Assembly (NCBI GenBank): GCA_945873625.1
Contig: CAMCDS010000004.1
Location: 1 to 64,000, forward strand
DNA from: an uncultured Porphyromonadaceae bacterium
GTDB lineage: Bacteria; Bacteroidota; Bacteroidia; Bacteroidales; Muribaculaceae
DNA: 64,000 nt
Direction of reading: 5' to 3'
Of the stretch, positions 33,317 to 43,531 are shown piece after piece. A model generated the notes under the pieces. The model was not told the origin of the DNA, made no database searches, and was given only the letters and a program-made list of their open reading frames with translations. The position numbers were made by a program, and so were the translations under genes. Every line of letters begins with the position of its first letter. Position 1 is the stretch's first letter.

Positions 33317-36300
33317 ATGACAGCGAGCGACACGCTTACCCGTACCACTCCCTTGTCAGGCCGCGACAACGCTGTTGCCGCGTGCCGTCGCGTCATGGCC
33401 TCCCGTCTCGGCGCCCTCGCGGTGCTGGTCGCCTCGCTCATAGTCTATATCCTCACGGTCGAGCCCACCGCCTCCTACTGGGACTGCCCGGAATACATAC
33501 TCGTGGCCGACGGGATGCAGGTGGGGCATCCGCCGGGCAACCCGGTGTGGATGCTAATGGCCAAGACGGCCACCCTCTTCGCCCCCTCGCCCGAAAAGAC
33601 GGCACTGGCAATCAATCTCACCAGCGGACTCTTCACCGCCCTTGCGGCCATGCTGCTCTATCTCACCGCCATGCGGCTGCTGAGGCCGGCACGCGGGAGC
33701 GAGAGCCGGATGGCCTTTGCGGCCCGCCTCGTCGGGTCGGCCGCCGGGGCATGGATGTTCGCATGGTGCGACACGGCATGGTTCTCGGCCGTCGAGGCCG
33801 AGGTCTACGCCTCCTCAATATTCTGCACGGCCCTGTGCGTATGGCTCGCGCTTAAATGGAGCGACCATGCCTTCACGGCGCGGGGCGACCGGCTGCTGAT
33901 TCTCATAGCCTACATCACGGGGCTTTCAATCGGAGTGCATCAGCTCAACCTCCTCTGCCTCCCTACTCTCGCCCTCGTCTATGCCTTCCGCCGCTATCCC
34001 GGCGGAGCCGGGTTTCCGCGCTGCGCTGCGGCCTGCATCGTCTCGCTTGTGGCCATCGGGCTGATTCTCTACGGTCTCATGCCCGGAAGCATCGACGTGG
34101 CCGCGCTCTTCGAGCTTACGGCGGTCAATGCGTTCCGGCTGCCGTTCCATTCCGGCGTGATAGTCTACGCCGCCGCCACCCTCCTTGCCTTCATCTCCGC
34201 CATAGCCCTGCTGCGGCGGGGCGCCGACGGCGCCGCTTCGGCGGTCTTCGCTCTCGCCGTATGGCTCACCGGCATCTTCAGTTTCTGCGGAGCGGCAGGC
34301 TCGGCCGCCCTCGCGATAATAGCCGCCATTGCTTTCCGCCTGTTTCCGATACTGCGCCGGCACATGTCGCTCACGGTGTGGTGCCTCGGCATGCTGTGGC
34401 TCGGATTCACGAGCTACGGGGTGATACTGATACGCGGAGCCGCCGAACCTCCGATCAACGAAGGAGCCCCGACCGACATCTTCGCCCTGAAATCGTACCT
34501 CGGCCGCGAGCAATACGGGTCGAAACCGCTGCTGCGCGGACCGGCCGCCTTCTCACATCCGCTGAAACGTGAACGTGCCTCGTTCGACGGCAAGGAGTAT
34601 CACGCCTCCTACAATGAGACATGGAGCGAGGCCCGTGCCCCGAAATTCAGGCGGGCTCTTGCCGGGGCCTCGCTGCTGAGGGCGCAGTCGACGCTCGACT
34701 CGGCTGAAATCAAGGGTAACGAGGAGGCACTCGCCCGCGCCGCCGAAGGACACGACGCCTACGTGGCCGCCGACGCAAGGAAGCGTTACCGCCACGCGCC
34801 GGAGCTGAATATGTGGCTGCCGAGAATCACGGCCTCCGACCTCTCGGAGATTTCCGACTACACCCCCTGGTGCGGCATCACTCCCGCCGACCTCGACAGC
34901 GTGCGGGCCTCGACAGCCGTCGACTCGGCCGGCAACGCCGTAGGCCGGCTCCTCCCCGACGGCTCGCGCGAGAAGGAATGGAAGAAGCGCCCCACTTATC
35001 TCCAGAACATCAGATACATGCTTCAGTATCAGATAGGATATATGTATATGCGCTATCTGATGTGGAACTTCTCGGGCAGGCAGAACGACCGCCACTCCAC
35101 CGGACAGGCCAACGACGGCAATTTCATAACCGGAATACCGGCGGTCGACGACGCCATGCTCGGACGGCAAGACACCATGCCCCGCCGCCTCGGACGCGAC
35201 AACCCCGGCCGTCATGAGTTTTACCTCATCCCCTTCCTCCTCTGCCTCGCCGGGCTCGGCTTCCAGCTTGCCGGAGGGCGACGGAGCCGCCGCGCGGCCG
35301 CCATTATAGGTTCCCTCTTCGTGATGACAGGAGTGGTGATAGTGATTTACGTTAACCAGGCCCCGGGTGAACCGCGCGAACGCGACTACTCCTACATCGG
35401 CTCGTTCTACGCCTTTGCCCTATGGGGTGCGGCCGGAGCCGCCGCGCTCATACGCCTCGCCGCCGGCAAGGGCGACTCACGCCTGCGCCGCGCCTCCGGG
35501 TGGTGCGCCGCCCTGCTCGCGCTTGCCGTTCCGGCATGGATGTGCGCCTCCAACCTCAAGGACCACGACCGGTCGGGACGCCGCATCACCTCCGACCTTG
35601 CCTTCGACGCCCTCGCCTTCCTTGAGCGCGACGCCATCCTGTTTGTGAACGGCGACAACTACACGTTCCCTGCGTGGTACATCCGCGAGGTGGAGCGCGC
35701 GCGCCCCGACGTAAGGGTCGTCAACATCGCCTACCTCGGCTCCACGAGCTATGTGGAGCGGCTGCTCCTCCCCGACCGGGAATCGGCGCCGCTTCCGATG
35801 ACGGCCACGCGGGCCGACCTTGCCTACGACAACGTGCTCATTTCGCTCTACGGCGCACGCGAAGGCTCGCCGCGCACACGCAAGGCAACCGAAGCCCTCA
35901 GAGACCTATATGCCCGGAAAGGGGCTTCTACACCCCGTCTCGACGCCGACACGCTCCTGATAGGACCGTCCGGCGGCCCTGCTCTGGCGCTGAAGGCCGT
36001 AGCCTCGGGCAAGCGGTTCCTCTCGCTCGGTCAGCTCGCGATGCTCGACATCGTGGCCACCAACGCCGTCTCCCCCCGGCCGCGACCCGTCTACTGGATA
36101 AATCCCCTCAGACCCAACCATTTCGCCGGTCTCTATAACTATACGCTCGATCAGGGCACGGCACGCCGCTACACAGGAACGGAGCAACGTGCCGACTCGC
36201 TCGACAGCAGCCGCTTCTTCAGGATGCTGACCTCCGACGGCGAGGGAGGGATGCCACGCTTCCGCTTCGGCAATGCCAAGGGGTGCTATGTCGATCCGAC

Positions 36301-36943
36301 GAGCGCCAACAACCTCGGCACGCTCCGCCATTCGATGATACTCCTCGCGCGTCAGCTCCTGGGCGAGGGACGCACGGCCGACGCCCTGCGCATAGCCCGG
36401 CTCACGGAGACGGAGATACCGGACTCCACCTTTGAATATCACGTGTTCACCTCCCACTACCGCATCTATTCCGAAGCCACCGAGCTGGCACGCATCTACC
36501 TGAGCGCAGGCGAAAAGTCCGGCCGCGACGACCTGCGCCGCCACGGCTTCCGGTTGCTGCGCAAGGAGATAGAGCGTCTGGCCTCATGGCGGCGCTATGT
36601 TGGCTCGCTTCCGGCATGGCGGCGCGGAGTGCTCTCGTCGCGTCCGGGGCTTGAAAGCGCACAGCTCTACGCCCCCGTGAAACTGTGGCTCGAGGCAGGC
36701 GGCAGCCGCGACTCGCTGCTGGCCATACCGGCCATACGGGGCATAGACCTTGAAAAGGAGTCGGCCAAATGGGAGAAAAACGCCCTGCTGCGAGACATGC
36801 TCCACGCCGCCCGCTACCCGATGGCCGACAGCGCGGAGATGAACCTCTACCGCCGCTACCGCGACTGCGGCGGCAAGGCCTCCGACCTCCGTCCCTACCG
36901 CGAGTTCGACACCAGCCCCTACCTCTTCCTCCTCCCCGAATAA
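33317..36943 (+). CDS. DUF2723 / GT117-family membrane glycosyltransferase
   Basis: A 1208-residue polytopic protein. The start at 33317, just past surE, replaces the longer frame that overlaps surE. DUF2723 core in the first half: PTASYWDCPEYILVADGMQVGHPPGNP (an acidic site after the first membrane segment), about ten membrane segments, then VNQAPGEPRERDYSYIGSFY. The C-terminal part (about 780-1208) is soluble-looking, with an alpha-helical TPR-like end. Family members are GT-C type transferases, and the animal relative TMEM260 adds O-mannose to proteins. Here it could glycosylate secreted proteins or lipids. The acceptor is unknown. Confidence 0.85.
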   Translation: MTASDTLTRTTPLSGRDNAVAACRRVMASRLGALAVLVASLIVYILTVEPTASYWDCPEYILVADGMQVGHPPGNPVWMLMAKTATLFAPSPEKTALAINLTSGLFTALAAMLLYLTAMRLLRPARGSESRMAFAARLVGSAAGAWMFAWCDTAWFSAVEAEVYASSIFCTALCVWLALKWSDHAFTARGDRLLILIAYITGLSIGVHQLNLLCLPTLALVYAFRRYPGGAGFPRCAAACIVSLVAIGLILYGLMPGSIDVAALFELTAVNAFRLPFHSGVIVYAAATLLAFISAIALLRRGADGAASAVFALAVWLTGIFSFCGAAGSAALAIIAAIAFRLFPILRRHMSLTVWCLGMLWLGFTSYGVILIRGAAEPPINEGAPTDIFALKSYLGREQYGSKPLLRGPAAFSHPLKRERASFDGKEYHASYNETWSEARAPKFRRALAGASLLRAQSTLDSAEIKGNEEALARAAEGHDAYVAADARKRYRHAPELNMWLPRITASDLSEISDYTPWCGITPADLDSVRASTAVDSAGNAVGRLLPDGSREKEWKKRPTYLQNIRYMLQYQIGYMYMRYLMWNFSGRQNDRHSTGQANDGNFITGIPAVDDAMLGRQDTMPRRLGRDNPGRHEFYLIPFLLCLAGLGFQLAGGRRSRRAAAIIGSLFVMTGVVIVIYVNQAPGEPRERDYSYIGSFYAFALWGAAGAAALIRLAAGKGDSRLRRASGWCAALLALAVPAWMCASNLKDHDRSGRRITSDLAFDALAFLERDAILFVNGDNYTFPAWYIREVERARPDVRVVNIAYLGSTSYVERLLLPDRESAPLPMTATRADLAYDNVLISLYGAREGSPRTRKATEALRDLYARKGASTPRLDADTLLIGPSGGPALALKAVASGKRFLSLGQLAMLDIVATNAVSPRPRPVYWINPLRPNHFAGLYNYTLDQGTARRYTGTEQRADSLDSSRFFRMLTSDGEGGMPRFRFGNAKGCYVDPTSANNLGTLRHSMILLARQLLGEGRTADALRIARLTETEIPDSTFEYHVFTSHYRIYSEATELARIYLSAGEKSGRDDLRRHGFRLLRKEIERLASWRRYVGSLPAWRRGVLSSRPGLESAQLYAPVKLWLEAGGSRDSLLAIPAIRGIDLEKESAKWEKNALLRDMLHAARYPMADSAEMNLYRRYRDCGGKASDLRPYREFDTSPYLFLLPE

Positions 36944-37040
36944 GAATAACATCGCACACCCCATCATGACGAAGGACCGCATCCGGCATGGACGCGGCCC
37001 TTGCTGTGTGGAGAAGGGGAGGTATGTATGGCTGACTGAT

Positions 37041-38168
37041 TTACTTTCGGATGCAGCGGATGCTGTGGCCGAAGAGAAGGTCGTGGCCGGCCTCGTTGCT
37101 GACCACCACATTCTTGGCGGCGCCGTTGATGCGGAAGGTCTCGAGAGCGGTCTTCTTGAGCCAGTCGGTGTAGAGCGTCGAGCTCCAGAAGTATGCGTCG
37201 GAGAACATGGCCGTGAGGTTGGTGGCCGTCGAATAGTAGCCTGTGGCGACAGCCATGAATCCGTTGAGGTTGATGCCTTCGGTGCCTGTGGACCATGTGC
37301 CGGGAGCCGAGTCCTTGAAGTTGGTTGCGAGGATGCCGCCGGCAGTGCGGAGCTTCACGAGGTCGTCGCGGGTAGGCACGGCCCATCCTGCGGGAGCGAT
37401 ACCCTTTTCATTCGTAACGCAATATCCGTTGTAGAGATAGCCTGCTATCTTCACCCAATCGGCCTCGGCGTCGGTGAGGTAAGCGCCGGTGGTGTTGGCC
37501 TTCCATTCGTCGGCCTGCGACTCCGAGAAGGCGGTGATTGCCGATCCGTCGGCATACTTGGTGGCGCGGAGGTTCTCGGCCATCCAGTACTGTGTGCCGA
37601 TCTTGACGATGAGATAAGTGTTGAGTTCGGTGCCGCGGCGGTCGCTTATCACGTCGGGCTGCACGGAGGCGTCTTTCGACTCTGTCCCGGCCGTGAGCGA
37701 GAGCTCGCCGTTGTTGATGTAGACGCTTGAGGCGGCAGTCTCACCCTTGGTGCCCGTTACGGTAGCTACGTTGGTCTCGAGGTTCCATTCCACGGTCTCG
37801 CCGAGGGTGGTGAGACCCTTCGAGAGGTCGGCGCGTCCGTCTTCGCCACAGAGGTAGACCACGTCGCGCTGCGCCTTGATGGCGTTGATGTATTCACGGC
37901 ACACCTCGGCCACCTGCTTGCCGTCGACCATCACCTTCTGCACCCATCCGGTGGAGAAATTGGTGGGGATTGCGATAGTGATGTTGTCGCCCTGAGGAGC
38001 CTGCCCGGTCGGACGGAAGACGATGTTCTGTATGTCGGAAAGCACATACTCCACGGATTCACCCGTCTTGAGGTTGATAATCATGGAGTTTGATTCCTCC
38101 TTCTGGGCGTTGGCCGCGAGGGGGAAGAGGGCGCAGAGGGCGAGAGAAAGGGAAAATATCTTTTTCAT
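37041..38168 (-). CDS. Secreted FISUMP-domain protein
   Basis: A 375-residue exported protein (signal MKKIFSLSLALCALFPLAANA). After a short strand motif (MIINLKTGESVEYVLSDIQNIVF) and an Ig-like region comes a C-terminal FISUMP domain (about 195-375; GTQYWMAENLRATKYADG, PTRDDLVKL, FWSSTLY, SIRCIRK). FISUMP is found in secreted proteins of Fibrobacteres and Bacteroidetes; no enzymatic role is known. It lies 8 nt after the T9SS cargo gene at 38177 and shares with it the short strand motif, so the two are co-expressed partners or related. Confidence 0.8.
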   Translation of the reverse strand: MKKIFSLSLALCALFPLAANAQKEESNSMIINLKTGESVEYVLSDIQNIVFRPTGQAPQGDNITIAIPTNFSTGWVQKVMVDGKQVAEVCREYINAIKAQRDVVYLCGEDGRADLSKGLTTLGETVEWNLETNVATVTGTKGETAASSVYINNGELSLTAGTESKDASVQPDVISDRRGTELNTYLIVKIGTQYWMAENLRATKYADGSAITAFSESQADEWKANTTGAYLTDAEADWVKIAGYLYNGYCVTNEKGIAPAGWAVPTRDDLVKLRTAGGILATNFKDSAPGTWSTGTEGINLNGFMAVATGYYSTATNLTAMFSDAYFWSSTLYTDWLKKTALETFRINGAAKNVVVSNEAGHDLLFGHSIRCIRK

Positions 38169-38176
38169 GGTAAGAG

Positions 38177-38647
38177 TCAGCGTATATATTTGATTGTTTT
38201 GTCGTTGGCTTTGATGATATAGATTCCGGCGGGGAGTGGCGTCATGTCGGCGGAGAGCGAGCCGACACCGTTGAGCGAGATTACCCGGCGTCCCGTCATG
38301 TCGAACACGTCGAGGGTCAGCGGCGCATCGGGCGCGGCATCGACGCGCACGGTGCCACCGGTGGCAGCTACGGTGAGCCCGTCAAGGTCGGCGGTTATGT
38401 CTTCAACTCCCGTTACGGTAAGGTCGAAGGTAACTTCCTCGATGTTGTCTGTCGGAAACTCCAGCGGTCTGTCAGGTGTCTTCACTACCATCGTGTTCCC
38501 GTCGAAGGTGATTTCGGAGATCTGGGAAATTTCAATCTGGGTCTTTGTTCCCCCTTTCTCCGACACCACGAGTTTGTCTTTGGCCTGCGCCGAGAAGGCG
38601 AGAGCGATCGCGGCAGCGGCGAATAGATACTTGGGTGTCATAAGCAT
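38177..38647 (-). CDS. Small T9SS type A cargo protein
   Basis: About 156 residues from the start at 38647. The longer frame to 38689 starts inside the promoter. Signal peptide (LFAAAAIALAFSAQA), a strand-rich N-terminal motif (LVVSEKGGTKTQIEISQISEITFDGNTM), then a T9SS type A sorting domain (about 80-156; LDVFDMTGRRVISLNG, PAGIYIIKANDKTIKYIR). It is nearly all sorting domain plus a short prefix, so it may be a minimal surface protein. It forms an operon with the FISUMP gene. Confidence 0.75.
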   Translation of the reverse strand: MLMTPKYLFAAAAIALAFSAQAKDKLVVSEKGGTKTQIEISQISEITFDGNTMVVKTPDRPLEFPTDNIEEVTFDLTVTGVEDITADLDGLTVAATGGTVRVDAAPDAPLTLDVFDMTGRRVISLNGVGSLSADMTPLPAGIYIIKANDKTIKYIR

Positions 38648-38686
38648 TATGTTAATAAAGTGAATAGTACAGAAGTGATTCGGCGG

Positions 38687-38717
38687 CAAAGTTAGTCAAA
38701 AAAAGGTTAAAGACAAA
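38687..38717 (-). promoter_or_regulatory. Promoter of the T9SS-FISUMP pair
   Basis: Minus-strand TTTG (38714-38717), 19 nt, TAACTTTG (38687-38694). It lies over the first codons of the longest frame, so it sets the gene start at 38647. Confidence 0.72.
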
Positions 38718-39193
38718 CCCGCGTGTCATTTCCGGCACGTTTCTTATCCCAAAGTAACTGCCCTCCCGCCGCCCAAAAGACAAAATCCCCCAATTAATGA
38801 TTTATCATATTAAATTGCAATACAAGCCACATATTTCATTTTCGTTTGCATTTATTCACATTCCAACCCATCACTCATTCCGTGCGTTTCTATTTAAATT
38901 CTTAAACCAAAACAATAAACGACATGACATAATGATACATCCACCTACAATCCCTGTTGCCTCCACAATCTTCCCGGCAGCATCCGACACAAGAAAAGCA
39001 AAGCGGCCGGCGGGGGCTTCCGGCTGATGCGCTTGTCGCCGGGGGCGTGCTTCAGCGCGCCCTGACGCCGGCACGGCGGCAGACAAATGTTTGGAGATAT
39101 GCGGATTTTTCGTTAAATTCGCAACTTATTGGCGGGATGCATCCGCACCGCAATCCCGAGCCGACGCCAACTTTCACTGATTTTAATCTGCAA
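38718..39193. other. Long gap before rel
   Basis: About 475 nt. The first part (38790-38960) is AT-rich and empty of clear signals. The part at 38990-39080 is GC-rich with short inverted stretches. The rel promoter lies at 39090-39121. The open frame upstream of the rel start has no conserved sequence. Confidence 0.5.
39090..39121 (+). promoter_or_regulatory. Promoter of rel
   Basis: TTTG (39090-39093), 20 nt, TAAATTCG (39114-39121), with one mismatch to TAnnTTTG. It gives a leader of about 65 nt to the ATG at 39194. Confidence 0.5.
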
Positions 39194-41419
39194 ATGGCTG
39201 AATATCCACATTATACCCCCGAAGAGGAAGACAAAATGATTGAAGAAGCCTACGGCGAAGTGCTGCAGGCCTACCTCCAGAGCAACCATCGCAAGAAGGT
39301 GGAAATCATCGAAAAGGCTTTCAGGTTTGCCAAGGAGGCCCACAAGGGTGTGCGCCGCCGCAGCGGCGAGCCTTATATCCTCCACCCCATTGCCGTGGCA
39401 AAGATCGTGATTTCAGAGCTGGGACTCGGCTCCACCTCAATCTGCGCCGCTTTCCTCCACGATGTGGTGGAAGACACGGAGTATACCCGCGAGGACATCG
39501 AGGCCGCCTTCGGACCCAAGATTGCTTCCATAGTGGAGGGGCTGACCAAAATCTCGGGGGGAATATTCGGCGACAAAGCTTCGCTTCAGGCCGAGAACTT
39601 CCGCAAGCTGCTCCTCTCGATGTCGACCGACATACGCGTGGTGCTCATCAAGATGGCCGACCGCCTGCACAACATGCGCACCCTCGGCTCAATGCGCCCC
39701 GAGAAGCAATACAAGATAGCCGGCGAGACGCTCTACGTCTACGCCCCGCTGGCCCACCGACTCGGCCTCTTCAATATAAAGCAGGAGCTGGAAGACCTCG
39801 CCTTCAAATACGAGCATCCGCAGAAGTATGCCGAGATAATGGCCAAGGTGGAGCAAGGGGAGAAGCACCGCGAGGAGATTGTGGAGGAGTTCGTGCGGCC
39901 GGTGCGCGAGAAGCTCGACGCGGCCGGATTCAAATATGAGATAAAGGCCCGCGTGAAGAGCGCCTACAGCATCTACAACAAGATGGAGACCAAGCAGGTG
40001 CCCTTCGAGGAAATCTACGACGTCTACGCCGTGCGCGTCATATTCGAGAACGACGACGACGCCATGGAGAAGATACGCTGCTGGCAGATCTACACCTTCT
40101 TCACCGACGGCCACACCGTGCATCCCGACCGCCTGCGCGACTGGACGAGCACCCCGAAGGCCAACGGATACCGCGCACTCCACCTGACGGCCATGGGCCC
40201 CGAAGGGCGCTGGATAGAGGTGCAGATACGTTCGCGGAAGATGGACATTGTGGCCGAGCTGGGCTACGCCGCCCACTGGAAATACAAGACCGGCGTCTAC
40301 GACGACGACCAGGAGCTCGACAAATGGATGAATACCATCAAGGACATCCTCGCCAACCCCGAGCCCAACGCCGTCGATTTCCTCGACACCATCAAGCTCA
40401 ACCTCTTCGCCTCGGAAATCTACGTGTTCACACCCAAGGGCGACCTGCAGAGGCTACCGGCCGGCTCCACCGTGCTCGACCTCGCCTTCGCCATCCACAC
40501 CGAGCTGGGTATACACTGCATAGCGGGCAAAATCAACCACCGCCTCGTGCCCCTCTCATACAAGCTCGACTCGGGCGACCAGGTGGAGATCATCACCTCC
40601 GACTCGCAGACGCCGCAGCCGGAATGGATGGAGTTCTGCCACACGGCCAAGGCACAGAACCGCCTGCGCAACATACTGCGCAAAGACCGGAAGGCCCTTG
40701 TGGAGCGCGGACGCAAGGTGTATCTCGACTTCATGGACAAGGAGGGCGTCAAACCCACGAAGGAGATAATGCAGAAGATACTCGGCAACTATCATCTGAC
40801 GTCGGACACCGACTTCTTCGTGATGCTTGCCAACGACGAAATCAACATCTCGGCCAAGAAGCTCAAGGAGTTGGGTAAAAACCGCTCGTCGATAATGGCC
40901 AAGATACTGCGCAACCCCTTCGCTTCAAGAAAGGAGGAGGCCGACAGCGTGAAGAAGGAGCCAATCAACCGCAAGGAGGTATATGTGCTTCATCCCGACG
41001 ACGCCGAACCCAACTACCGGTTCGACACCTGCTGCTCCCCCATCCCGGGCGACGACGTGCTCGGATTCGTCGACGACGACGAGAACGTGGTGCTCCACAA
41101 GGTGAGCTGCCCCAACGCCATGAGGCTCAAGAGCGCCTTCGGGTCGCGCCTGGTGGCCACGCGCTGGGGAGGGAAGGCCGAGAAATTCATCGTTACCATC
41201 TCGATCGACGGCATCGACCGCAGGGGAATCCTCGAGGAGATAACCAAGACGGTCTCGGACCAGCTCGGCGTCAATATCCGCGGCCTCAACATCGCCGCCC
41301 GCCAGGAGCTCTTCCACTGCGACCTCACCGTGCAGACCGACTCCACCGAGACCGTGGAGACGATATGCCGCGAACTCAAGAAAATCAAAGACATAAAGTT
41401 TGCCAAGAGAATATCCTGA
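39194..41419 (+). CDS. rel: Bifunctional (p)ppGpp synthetase/hydrolase Rel (RelA/SpoT)
   Basis: A 741-residue stringent-response enzyme. The HD hydrolase domain (about 50-160) has HDVVEDTEYT. The synthetase domain (about 240-350) has RVKSAYSIYNKMETKQ and KANGYRALH. A TGS domain (about 405-465, IYVFTPKGDLQRLPAG) and a C-terminal ACT domain (about 665-741) follow. Intact HD and synthetase motifs indicate both hydrolysis and synthesis. The start at 39194 is preferred because upstream codons cross the promoter. The 7TM-HD gene follows 28 nt later. Confidence 0.96.
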   Translation: MAEYPHYTPEEEDKMIEEAYGEVLQAYLQSNHRKKVEIIEKAFRFAKEAHKGVRRRSGEPYILHPIAVAKIVISELGLGSTSICAAFLHDVVEDTEYTREDIEAAFGPKIASIVEGLTKISGGIFGDKASLQAENFRKLLLSMSTDIRVVLIKMADRLHNMRTLGSMRPEKQYKIAGETLYVYAPLAHRLGLFNIKQELEDLAFKYEHPQKYAEIMAKVEQGEKHREEIVEEFVRPVREKLDAAGFKYEIKARVKSAYSIYNKMETKQVPFEEIYDVYAVRVIFENDDDAMEKIRCWQIYTFFTDGHTVHPDRLRDWTSTPKANGYRALHLTAMGPEGRWIEVQIRSRKMDIVAELGYAAHWKYKTGVYDDDQELDKWMNTIKDILANPEPNAVDFLDTIKLNLFASEIYVFTPKGDLQRLPAGSTVLDLAFAIHTELGIHCIAGKINHRLVPLSYKLDSGDQVEIITSDSQTPQPEWMEFCHTAKAQNRLRNILRKDRKALVERGRKVYLDFMDKEGVKPTKEIMQKILGNYHLTSDTDFFVMLANDEINISAKKLKELGKNRSSIMAKILRNPFASRKEEADSVKKEPINRKEVYVLHPDDAEPNYRFDTCCSPIPGDDVLGFVDDDENVVLHKVSCPNAMRLKSAFGSRLVATRWGGKAEKFIVTISIDGIDRRGILEEITKTVSDQLGVNIRGLNIAARQELFHCDLTVQTDSTETVETICRELKKIKDIKFAKRIS

Positions 41420-41447
41420 CCGGATATCCCCGAATCGACATCCTGAT

Positions 41448-43526
41448 ATGCGTAAACTTAAATTCCTCTCGCGCGACGCCCTCATCCGGCTTGCGCTTCT
41501 ATTCGGGGCTGTGGCCGCGATGCTTCTGGTCATGCCCCGCACCGACCATCAGTCGTTCTCCTACGAGCTCAACCAGCCCTGGAAATATCCGCTGCTGACG
41601 GCCCCGGCCGACATGCCCATACTGCGCGACTCAACCTCGCTGCGCGAGATGCGCGACAGCATCAACACGGCGTTCGTGCCCGTCGTGAGGATGGAGAAAG
41701 ACGTTGCCACGCTCAATCTTCAGCGCTTCTCCGTGTCGGCAGGCGGCATAAGCCCGGCCGAGAAGCATTTTCTCTCAGCGCGCCTCGCCGAGGTCTACGC
41801 CCGGGGAATAGTCGACCCGGGGATGTATACCGGCATCCAGGAGCGTCCGGAGCACACGCTGCGCGTGGCCGGAAACTCCGACGGCGACAACACGGTGCAG
41901 ACCATCGACGCCTCGGAGATGCTCTCGCCAGCCAAAGCGTTCCAGTATATCGACTCGGCCTACGTGGCATCGGCGGGAGGCAAGGAGGCGCGTCTCGACC
42001 AGGACGTGCAGCGCGCGCTCAACATCAGCCTCCATCCCAACGTGGTGCTCGACTCGGCCTTCAACGAGAAGATGCTGGCTCAGGAGCTGATCTCGGTCAA
42101 CGGCGCCCTCGGCATCATAAAGAAGGGGCAGCGCATAGTGGACCGCGGCGAAATCATCACTCCGCAGATATTCACCAACCTCAATACCTATCAGGAGATA
42201 GTGAAGGAGACGCAGGGCGACCGCGAGAAGCGCACCTTCTTCACCATCGGCCAGGGACTATACCTGCTGACCGTGCTCGCGCTGCTCTACATCTACCTGA
42301 TGTCTTACCGCTCGACGTTCTTCTCCGACGTGCGCAAGATGACGTTTCTGATGACGTTCATCACTCTCTTCGAGGTCTTCGCCGTCATCATGTTCGAGTG
42401 TTTCCACAACGGCCTCTACCTCGTCCCCTTCGCCGCCGTGCCGGTGATAATAATGGTGTTTTTCGACTCACGCACGGCCATCTTCTCGCTGCTGGCCTGC
42501 GTGATGGCCACAGCGATGGTGGCCACGTTCCAGTTTGAGTTCATCTTCTACGAGCTCATGGCCGGCATCTCAGCCACGCTCAGCATCCGCCAGCTCAGCA
42601 AACGCTCGCAGCTGCTGCGCACGGGCGTCATCACCTTCTTCGTCTATTCGCTCTGCTATTTCTCGATACTGCTCATCAACGAGGGCGACCTTCACAACTT
42701 CCAGTGGCGCGTGATCGGAGCCTTCGGCATCAACTCCATCATCCTCTCCTTCGCCTATATCCTCATCGTCATCATCGAGAAGACCTTTGGCTTCACCTCG
42801 ACGGTAACGCTCGTGGAGCTGAGCGACATCAACAACAAGCTGCTGCGCCGCCTGGCCGAAGAGGCGCCGGGCACCTTCCAGCATTCGATGCAGGTGTCGA
42901 CGCTCGGAGCCGAGGCGGCAAGGGCCATCGGCGCCAACACGCAGCTCGTGCGCACCGGTGCCCTCTACCACGACATCGGCAAGCTCGAAAGCCCCATCTT
43001 CTTCACCGAGAACCAGCATGGCGTCAACCCCCACGCCGGGCTCGACCCGGCCACCAGCGCCCGCAAGATAATCTCCCACGTAACCTACGGCCTGCAGCTC
43101 GCGCAGAAGGAGAAGCTCCCGGCCGTAATCCGCGACTTCATCGCCGAGCACCACGGCAAGGGCATCACCCGCTATTTCTACAACACGGCGGTCAACGAAA
43201 ACGGCGGCAAGCCGGTCGACAAGGAGAAGTTCACCTATCCCGGACCGAATCCGCGCACCAGGGAGACCACCATCCTCATGATGGCCGACGCCGTGGAAGC
43301 CGCCTCGCGAAGCCTGAAAGACTATTCGCCGCAGTCGGTCGACGAGCTGGTGGACCGCATCATCAACTCGCAGGAGGCCGACGGTCTCTACCGCGACTCG
43401 CCCATCTCGTTCAAAGACATAGAGACAGTGAAGCAGACGTTCAAAAACCGCCTGGGCACCATCTACCACGGACGCGTGGCCTATCCCGAACTGAAAAAGG
43501 CCGAGACCACGGCCGAGGCCAAGTAA
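41448..43526 (+). CDS. 7TM-HD phosphohydrolase (PgpH/YqfF-like, c-di-AMP type)
   Basis: A 692-residue inner-membrane protein. An N-terminal membrane anchor is followed by an extracytoplasmic 7TMR-HDED-type domain (about 50-270), seven membrane segments (about 280-460) and a cytoplasmic HD domain. Catalytic-type residues are in HSMQVSTLGAEAARA and LYHDIGKLESP, with the later HHGKG. Known relatives (PgpH) hydrolyse cyclic di-AMP. It starts 28 nt after rel and a hairpin ends the pair at 43532-43576, so the two signalling enzymes are likely co-transcribed. The substrate is by homology. Confidence 0.9.
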   Translation: MRKLKFLSRDALIRLALLFGAVAAMLLVMPRTDHQSFSYELNQPWKYPLLTAPADMPILRDSTSLREMRDSINTAFVPVVRMEKDVATLNLQRFSVSAGGISPAEKHFLSARLAEVYARGIVDPGMYTGIQERPEHTLRVAGNSDGDNTVQTIDASEMLSPAKAFQYIDSAYVASAGGKEARLDQDVQRALNISLHPNVVLDSAFNEKMLAQELISVNGALGIIKKGQRIVDRGEIITPQIFTNLNTYQEIVKETQGDREKRTFFTIGQGLYLLTVLALLYIYLMSYRSTFFSDVRKMTFLMTFITLFEVFAVIMFECFHNGLYLVPFAAVPVIIMVFFDSRTAIFSLLACVMATAMVATFQFEFIFYELMAGISATLSIRQLSKRSQLLRTGVITFFVYSLCYFSILLINEGDLHNFQWRVIGAFGINSIILSFAYILIVIIEKTFGFTSTVTLVELSDINNKLLRRLAEEAPGTFQHSMQVSTLGAEAARAIGANTQLVRTGALYHDIGKLESPIFFTENQHGVNPHAGLDPATSARKIISHVTYGLQLAQKEKLPAVIRDFIAEHHGKGITRYFYNTAVNENGGKPVDKEKFTYPGPNPRTRETTILMMADAVEAASRSLKDYSPQSVDELVDRIINSQEADGLYRDSPISFKDIETVKQTFKNRLGTIYHGRVAYPELKKAETTAEAK

Positions 43527-43531
43527 ACGAT

